DNA from: Derxia lacustris
GTDB lineage: Bacteria; Pseudomonadota; Gammaproteobacteria; Burkholderiales; Burkholderiaceae_E
Direction of reading: 5' to 3'
Assembly: GCF_002105195.1 (NCBI RefSeq)
Contig: NZ_MUHU01000007.1
Location: 62,001-126,000 of the forward strand
Length of the DNA stretch: 64,000 nt
The position numbers and the translations under genes were made by a program. Positions 56,839-64,000 of the stretch are shown piece by piece; position 1 is the first letter of the stretch, and the number at the start of each line of letters is the position of its first letter. Below the pieces are notes generated by a model that was given only the letters and a program-made list of their open reading frames with translations, was not told the DNA's origin and searched no databases.

Positions 56839-58029
56839 TTGAACCAGCCCAATCAACTGCGGCGGGCCGCGCTCGCGCTCGCCATTGCCTTGCCGCTCGC
56901 GGCCGGCGCCCAGACCAAGGAGCCGCTGCGCATCGGCGCGGTCAGCTCGCAATCGGGCGTGTTCGCCCAGCAGGGCCAGGAGACGCTGCGCGCGATCCAG
57001 TTCGCCGTGGACGAGGCCAATGCCAGGGGCGGCGTCGACGGCCATCCGGTCACGGTGCAGATCGCCGACGACGAGGGCACGCCCGAGGCCGGCCGGCGCG
57101 TGGCCGAGAAGCTGGCGCGCGACGGCAACCGCTTTCTGATCGGCGCGATCCCGTCGTCGATCTCGCTCGCCATCGGCCAGAACCTCGACCGCTGGGACGC
57201 GATGTACGTGAGCGTGCTGAGCAAGAGCGACAAGCTCACCGGCGACTCGTGCAAGCCGCGTCTGTTCCGCGCCAACCATTCCGACGCGATGGACCTGGCG
57301 ATGATGGGCGAGTGGCTCAAGACCCAGAAGGAGCAGAACTTCGCGGTACTGGCGGCCGACTATGTCTGGGGCCGCGACTCGGCCGAGTTCTTCGGCAAGA
57401 CCGTCAAGGCCCAGGGCAAGAGCGTGGGGCTGGAGCTGTTCGCGCCGGTCGGCACCAAGGACTTCTCGCCCTACATCGCGCAGCTGAAGGCGGCGAAACC
57501 GCAGGCGGTGTGGGTGGTGCTCACCGGCCGCGATGCGATTGCGTTTGCCAAGCAGGCGGCGGAATTCGGGCTCGGCAATTCGGTGCGCATCATCGGCCAC
57601 GCCTACATCTTCGATTACCTCATCAAGGCCACCGGCAGCACCACCGAAGGCGTGTGGGGCAACATCGGCTACGGACCCGAGATCGACACGCCGATGAACA
57701 GGAGCTTCGTCGCCGGCTGGCAGAAGCAGTTCGGCCGCACGCCGACCGAGAACGAGGGTCAGGCCTACAACGGCATGCAGGTGATCTTTGCCGGCGTGCG
57801 CAAGGCCGACAGCGTGAAGCCGGCCGAGGTCGCGGCGGCGCTGCACGGCGCGAGCTTCGACACCATCTACGGCCCGGCCGTGATGCGCGCCGAGGACAAC
57901 CAGCTGCTCATCCCCAACTACGTGGGCCGCGTCAAGCCGGTGGGCGGCGAACTCAAGCCGGCGATCGAGCAGCGCTTCGACCGCAGCATCGCGCCGCCGG
58001 CCTCGGACAAGTGCCGGCAGCAGCTCTGA
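56839..58029 (+). CDS. Liv-type ABC transporter periplasmic binding protein
   Basis: A 396-residue type I periplasmic binding protein (LivK/amide-binding-like). A signal peptide (ALALAIALPLAAGA, about residues 11-24) is followed by LRIGAVSSQSGVFAQQGQETLRA. The start is TTG with GAAGGAGA at the right distance. It is last of the importer unit. Binding proteins of this class near pca and van genes take up aromatic acids; the exact ligand cannot be stated. Confidence 0.9.
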   Translation: MNQPNQLRRAALALAIALPLAAGAQTKEPLRIGAVSSQSGVFAQQGQETLRAIQFAVDEANARGGVDGHPVTVQIADDEGTPEAGRRVAEKLARDGNRFLIGAIPSSISLAIGQNLDRWDAMYVSVLSKSDKLTGDSCKPRLFRANHSDAMDLAMMGEWLKTQKEQNFAVLAADYVWGRDSAEFFGKTVKAQGKSVGLELFAPVGTKDFSPYIAQLKAAKPQAVWVVLTGRDAIAFAKQAAEFGLGNSVRIIGHAYIFDYLIKATGSTTEGVWGNIGYGPEIDTPMNRSFVAGWQKQFGRTPTENEGQAYNGMQVIFAGVRKADSVKPAEVAAALHGASFDTIYGPAVMRAEDNQLLIPNYVGRVKPVGGELKPAIEQRFDRSIAPPASDKCRQQL

Positions 58030-58055
58030 TCGGCATGGCCGCCGTGCAATGAAAA

Positions 58056-58090
58056 CGGGCGGGGCAGCCTCGTCGAAGCCGCCCCGCCCG
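58056..58090 (-). terminator. Terminator between the importer and pcaG
   Basis: CGGGCGGGGC pairs with GCCCCGCCCG and the stem extends with two mismatches to 16 pairs over a 3-base loop. On the minus strand it is followed by four T residues, so it ends pcaHG. It may also stop the converging importer unit. Confidence 0.75.
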
Positions 58091-58114
58091 CATCGGGCCC
58101 GACCTGCCAGTCGG

Positions 58115-58741
58115 TCAGATGTCGAAGAACACCGTCTCGTTCTCGCCGCGCAGCACGATGTCGAAGCGGTACACGACTTCACCGTTGCGCAGCTCGCGCC
58201 TGGCGATCAGCGTCTTGCGGCGCACTTCCCATTCGATGCCGCGCAGCACCGGGTCGGCTTCATTCGCGGCGGCTTCGTCCTCGAAGTAGACGCGGGTGTG
58301 CAGGCCCATGTTGATGCCGCGCGCAAACACGATGAGCGCGATGTGCGGCGCCTGGGTCTTGCCTTCGCGGCCGGCCACGGCGCCCGGCTTGATGGTCTCG
58401 AAGAAGTACTCGCCGGTGTCGAAGTCGCAGCCGGTGCGGCCCCAGCCACGGAAGGTGGGGTCGATGTCCTTGGCCTGGCTGTCGCCCGGATGGTTGTACT
58501 TGCCGGCCGCATTGGCCTGCCAGATTTCGAGCAGGGCGTCGCGCACCGGCGTGCCCGAGCCGTCGATCACGCGGCCCTCAAGGCGGATGCGCTCGCCCTT
58601 GGTCGCGGGCTTGGTCAGCACATTGCCGAACTGGTTGGCAAAGATCTCGAAGCCGGCCTGATGCGGCGCGAGGCCGATGTGGACGTAGGGGCCGCCGGTC
58701 TGCGAGGCGGTCTCGGTGAAATGCACGATCTGCTGGGTCAT
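58115..58741 (-). CDS. pcaG: Protocatechuate 3,4-dioxygenase alpha subunit
   Basis: A 208-residue alpha subunit of the intradiol dioxygenase that opens protocatechuate to 3-carboxy-cis,cis-muconate. SQTGGPYVHIGLAP, LEIWQANAAGKYNHPGD and IKPGAVAGREGKTQAPHIAL show the fold; it lacks the full iron ligand set, as expected for alpha. AGGAG precedes the ATG at 58741. It lies 14 bases after pcaH. Confidence 0.96.
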   Translation of the reverse strand: MTQQIVHFTETASQTGGPYVHIGLAPHQAGFEIFANQFGNVLTKPATKGERIRLEGRVIDGSGTPVRDALLEIWQANAAGKYNHPGDSQAKDIDPTFRGWGRTGCDFDTGEYFFETIKPGAVAGREGKTQAPHIALIVFARGINMGLHTRVYFEDEAAANEADPVLRGIEWEVRRKTLIARRELRNGEVVYRFDIVLRGENETVFFDI

Positions 58742-58755
58742 GGCGCTATCTCCTC

Positions 58756-61869
<3,114 letters not shown>

Positions 61870-61896
61870 GGCCCGACGCGCCGACGCTGCCGGCCG

Positions 61897-62748
61897 TCAG
61901 ACCAGCATCCGCCCGAACTCATCCGCCGCCTCGCGCAGCAGCGGCAGCAGCCGGGTTTCCAGCTCGGCCACCGAGCGCCGCGAGGTGAGGGTGCCGATGT
62001 TGAGCGCCGCCGCCACCTGGCCGCGCCGGTCGCGCACCGGCACCGCGATCGAGCGCAGGCCCACTTCCAGCTCCTGATCGTTGACCGCATAGCCCTGGGC
62101 GCCGACCAGCGCGATCTCCTCGCGCAGCTTGTCGGCGGTGGCGAGCGTGCGCGAGGTGCGACGCACGAACTCGCCTTCGGCCAGATAGGCGTCGAGTCGC
62201 TCGGGCGGCAGCGCGGCCAGCAGCACCCGGCCCATCGAGGTGCAGTAGGCCGGCAGCCGGCTGCCGAGACCCAGGTCGATCGACATGATCCGGTCGCCGC
62301 CCTTGGAGCGCGCCACATAGGCGATCTCGCGGCCTTCGAGCGTGGCGACCGAGCAGGATTCGCCGGTGCGCGCGGCCAGCTTGTCGAGCACGCCCGGTGC
62401 CAGCGCCACCAGCGGCGACGAACTGAGATAGGCATGGCCCAGCGCCAGCACCTTGGGCGTGAGCTTGAAATGCTTGCCGTCCTCGCAGCCGGCAAAGCCG
62501 AGCACTGCAAGCGTGTGCAGACAGCGCCGCACCGCCGCGCGCGACAGCCCGGTGCGATGGCTGAGCTGGGCGCAGGTGAGGGCGCGCTGCTGGTCGTCGA
62601 AGGCCATCAGCACCGCCAGACCGCGCGCCAGCGAGGTCATGAAGTCGGGGTCGCCGGCATGGGCGCCGGCATCGGCCGCGCGACGGTCGAGCAAGGTGGC
62701 GGGCTGGGCTGGGATCACGGGCGGAAGCGGGAGTTCGTCTGGCTGCAT
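61897..62748 (-). CDS. pcaR: IclR-family regulator PcaR
   Basis: A 283-residue IclR regulator of the PcaR/PcaU clade: DPDFMTSLARGLAVLMAF arm, helix-turn-helix LSHRTGLSRAAVRRCLHTL, effector motifs GREIAYVARSKG and AYCTSMGRVLLAAL. It is divergent from pcaIJ with two PcaR-like 15-base sites between. It probably activates pcaIJ, and perhaps other pca genes, in response to 3-oxoadipate. A start at a later Met (residue 37) cannot be excluded. Confidence 0.9.
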   Translation of the reverse strand: MQPDELPLPPVIPAQPATLLDRRAADAGAHAGDPDFMTSLARGLAVLMAFDDQQRALTCAQLSHRTGLSRAAVRRCLHTLAVLGFAGCEDGKHFKLTPKVLALGHAYLSSSPLVALAPGVLDKLAARTGESCSVATLEGREIAYVARSKGGDRIMSIDLGLGSRLPAYCTSMGRVLLAALPPERLDAYLAEGEFVRRTSRTLATADKLREEIALVGAQGYAVNDQELEVGLRSIAVPVRDRRGQVAAALNIGTLTSRRSVAELETRLLPLLREAADEFGRMLV

Positions 62749-62793
62749 GGAAGCGCGGGGATCGATGACAGGCGCACAGCTTAAGCCCGGATG

Positions 62794-62828
62794 GTTCGAT
62801 TAACGGAATAAGCGTTCGATTATCGAAC
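62794..62828. promoter_or_regulatory. Tandem PcaR-type operators before pcaI
   Basis: GTTCGATTATCGAAC (62814-62828) is a perfect dyad around one base and nearly equals the PcaR consensus I recall (GTTCGATAATCGCAC). GTTCGATTAACGGAA (62794-62808) is a 12-of-15 copy exactly 20 bases upstream, so both lie on nearly the same DNA face. They sit between pcaR and pcaI. Confidence 0.75.
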
Positions 62829-62947
62829 TTCCAGGCTTGCTGGCGCTGCATTGCGCTGCCCAGTCTTCCTAGACTCCGTCGCACCGCTCACCGCACCGCA
62901 CGTTCGCTGATCGAACCACCGGACGGGCGGATCAAGGAGACAGATCG

Positions 62948-63607
62948 ATGATCGACAAGACCCTGGCCTCGCCCGAAGCGGCGCTGGCCGATGTATTCGA
63001 CGGCGCCACCGTGATGATCGGCGGCTTCGGCACCGCCGGCCAGCCGGCCGAGCTGATCGACGCCCTCATCGCGCAGGGCGCCAAGGACCTGACCGTCGTC
63101 AACAACAACGCCGGCAATGGCGACTTCGGCCTGGCCGCGCTGCTCAAGGCGCGCCGCGTGCGCAAGATCGTCTGCTCGTTCCCGCGCCAGTCCGACAGCC
63201 AGGTGTTCGACGCGCTCTACCGCGCCGGCGACATCGAGCTTGAGCTGGTGCCGCAGGGAAACCTGGCGGTACGCATCCAGGCGGCGGGCGCCGGGCTTGG
63301 CGGCGTGTTCACGCCGACCGGCTTCGGCACGCTGCTGGCCGAGGGCAAGGAAACCCGCGAGATCGACGGCCGCAACTACGTGCTGGAGTACCCGATCAAG
63401 GCCGACTTCGCGCTCATCAAGGCGCTCAAGGGCGACCGCTGGGGCAACCTGGTCTATCGCAAGGCGGCGCGCAACTTCGGTCCGATCATGGCCCAGGCCG
63501 CCAAGGTGACGGTGGCGCAAGTGGCCGAGGTGGTCGGGCTCGGCGAGCTCGATCCGGAAAACATCGTGACGCCGGGCATCTTCGTCCAGCGCGTCGTGCG
63601 CGTCTGA
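62948..63607 (+). CDS. pcaI: 3-oxoadipate CoA-transferase subunit A
   Basis: A 219-residue alpha subunit of a family I CoA-transferase, which moves CoA from succinyl-CoA to 3-oxoadipate. IGGFGTAGQPAELIDALI, LTVVNNNAGNGDFGLAAL and GNLAVRIQAAGAG are typical. AAGGAGA precedes the ATG. pcaJ starts 17 bases later; the two form the heteromeric enzyme. Confidence 0.94.
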   Translation: MIDKTLASPEAALADVFDGATVMIGGFGTAGQPAELIDALIAQGAKDLTVVNNNAGNGDFGLAALLKARRVRKIVCSFPRQSDSQVFDALYRAGDIELELVPQGNLAVRIQAAGAGLGGVFTPTGFGTLLAEGKETREIDGRNYVLEYPIKADFALIKALKGDRWGNLVYRKAARNFGPIMAQAAKVTVAQVAEVVGLGELDPENIVTPGIFVQRVVRV

Positions 63608-63624
63608 ACCAGCGGGAGACATCG

Positions 63625-64000
63625 ATGGCGAACTACACCCGACTCAACCGCGACCAGATGGCGCAGCGCGTGGCGCGCGACATCCACGAAGGCGCCTACG
63701 TCAACCTCGGCATCGGCCTGCCGACGCGCGTGGCCAACTATCTGCCGGCCGACCGCGAGATCTTTCTGCACAGCGAGAACGGCATCCTCGGCATGGGCCC
63801 GGCGCCGGCCAAGGGCGAGGAAGACCCCGAGCTCATCAACGCAGGCAAGGAGCCGGTGACGCTGCTGACCGGCGGCTGCTTTTTCCATCACGGCGACTCG
63901 TTCGCGATGATGCGCGGCGGCCATCTCGACATCTGCGTGCTCGGCGCCTTCCAGGTGTCGGCCAAGGGCGACCTCGCCAACTGGCACACCGGCGCGCCCG
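63625..64000 (+). CDS. pcaJ: 3-oxoadipate CoA-transferase subunit B (cut by window end)
   Basis: The frame begins MANYTRLNRDQMAQRVARDI and continues in frame to the last base. About 125 residues of an expected 210-220 are visible. The catalytic glutamate is in FLHSENGILGMG. GGGAGA precedes the ATG. It is not broken; it continues past the window. Confidence 0.94.
   Translation, partial: MANYTRLNRDQMAQRVARDIHEGAYVNLGIGLPTRVANYLPADREIFLHSENGILGMGPAPAKGEEDPELINAGKEPVTLLTGGCFFHHGDSFAMMRGGHLDICVLGAFQVSAKGDLANWHTGAP

Overview
The window is very GC-rich and densely coded DNA from a Gram-negative bacterium. A Burkholderiales-type trimeric porin, an RND pump with an outer-membrane channel lipoprotein, a TonB system and protocatechuate-branch aromatic catabolism all point to a betaproteobacterium, probably Burkholderiales; I cannot name the genus. 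Nearly all reading frames are long because of the GC content, so calls rest on protein motifs, ribosome binding sites and operon geometry. I saw no tRNA, rRNA, insertion sequence, CRISPR array or replication origin.

Layout. 0-8.3 kb: a family 3 glycoside hydrolase, then a convergent three-gene RND efflux operon. 8.7-16.2 kb: porin, then a hydroaromatic acid (quinate/shikimate) block with a two-domain 3-dehydroshikimate dehydratase (QuiC1 type), a quinate/shikimate dehydrogenase, a stand-alone dehydratase paralogue, a Fic gene that has lost its catalytic core, and a ShiA-like transporter. 16.6-21.9 kb: IclR regulator plus KstD-like flavoprotein, divergent from a variant AroE coupled to a second flavoprotein. 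22.0-34.2 kb: a tightly coupled operon of an alternative chemosensory pathway (response regulator, hybrid kinase, sensor-less receptor, CheY, STAS, CheA, receptor, CheW, CheR, CheD, CheB), divergent from a 1299-residue hybrid kinase (34.4-38.3 kb). 38.3-40.4 kb: an AT-rich spacer and a compact exbB-exbD-tonB operon.

40.4-45.3 kb: a third flavoprotein with a TIM-barrel isomerase-like protein, a NIPSNAP protein and two IclR regulators. 45.5-49.1 kb: vanillate demethylase vanAB with a divergent MarR regulator, then an AraC regulator. 49.2-58.0 kb: SDR dehydrogenase, fourth flavoprotein, second NIPSNAP protein, second SDR, and a five-gene Liv-type ABC importer. 58.1-64.0 kb: pcaHG, pobA, pobR, an IclR regulator of PcaR type and pcaIJ, with pcaJ cut by the window end.

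How it fits together. Quinate or shikimate (via 3-dehydroshikimate), vanillate (VanAB) and 4-hydroxybenzoate (PobA) all converge on protocatechuate. PcaHG then opens the ring and PcaIJ activates 3-oxoadipate. PcaB, PcaC, PcaD, PcaF and the 3-dehydroquinate dehydratase are not in the window. The four KstD-like flavoproteins, two SDRs, two NIPSNAP proteins, variant AroE and third TIM-barrel protein have no assigned step. They look like modules that oxidise unidentified ring compounds toward the same funnel, and are the best candidates here for undescribed chemistry.
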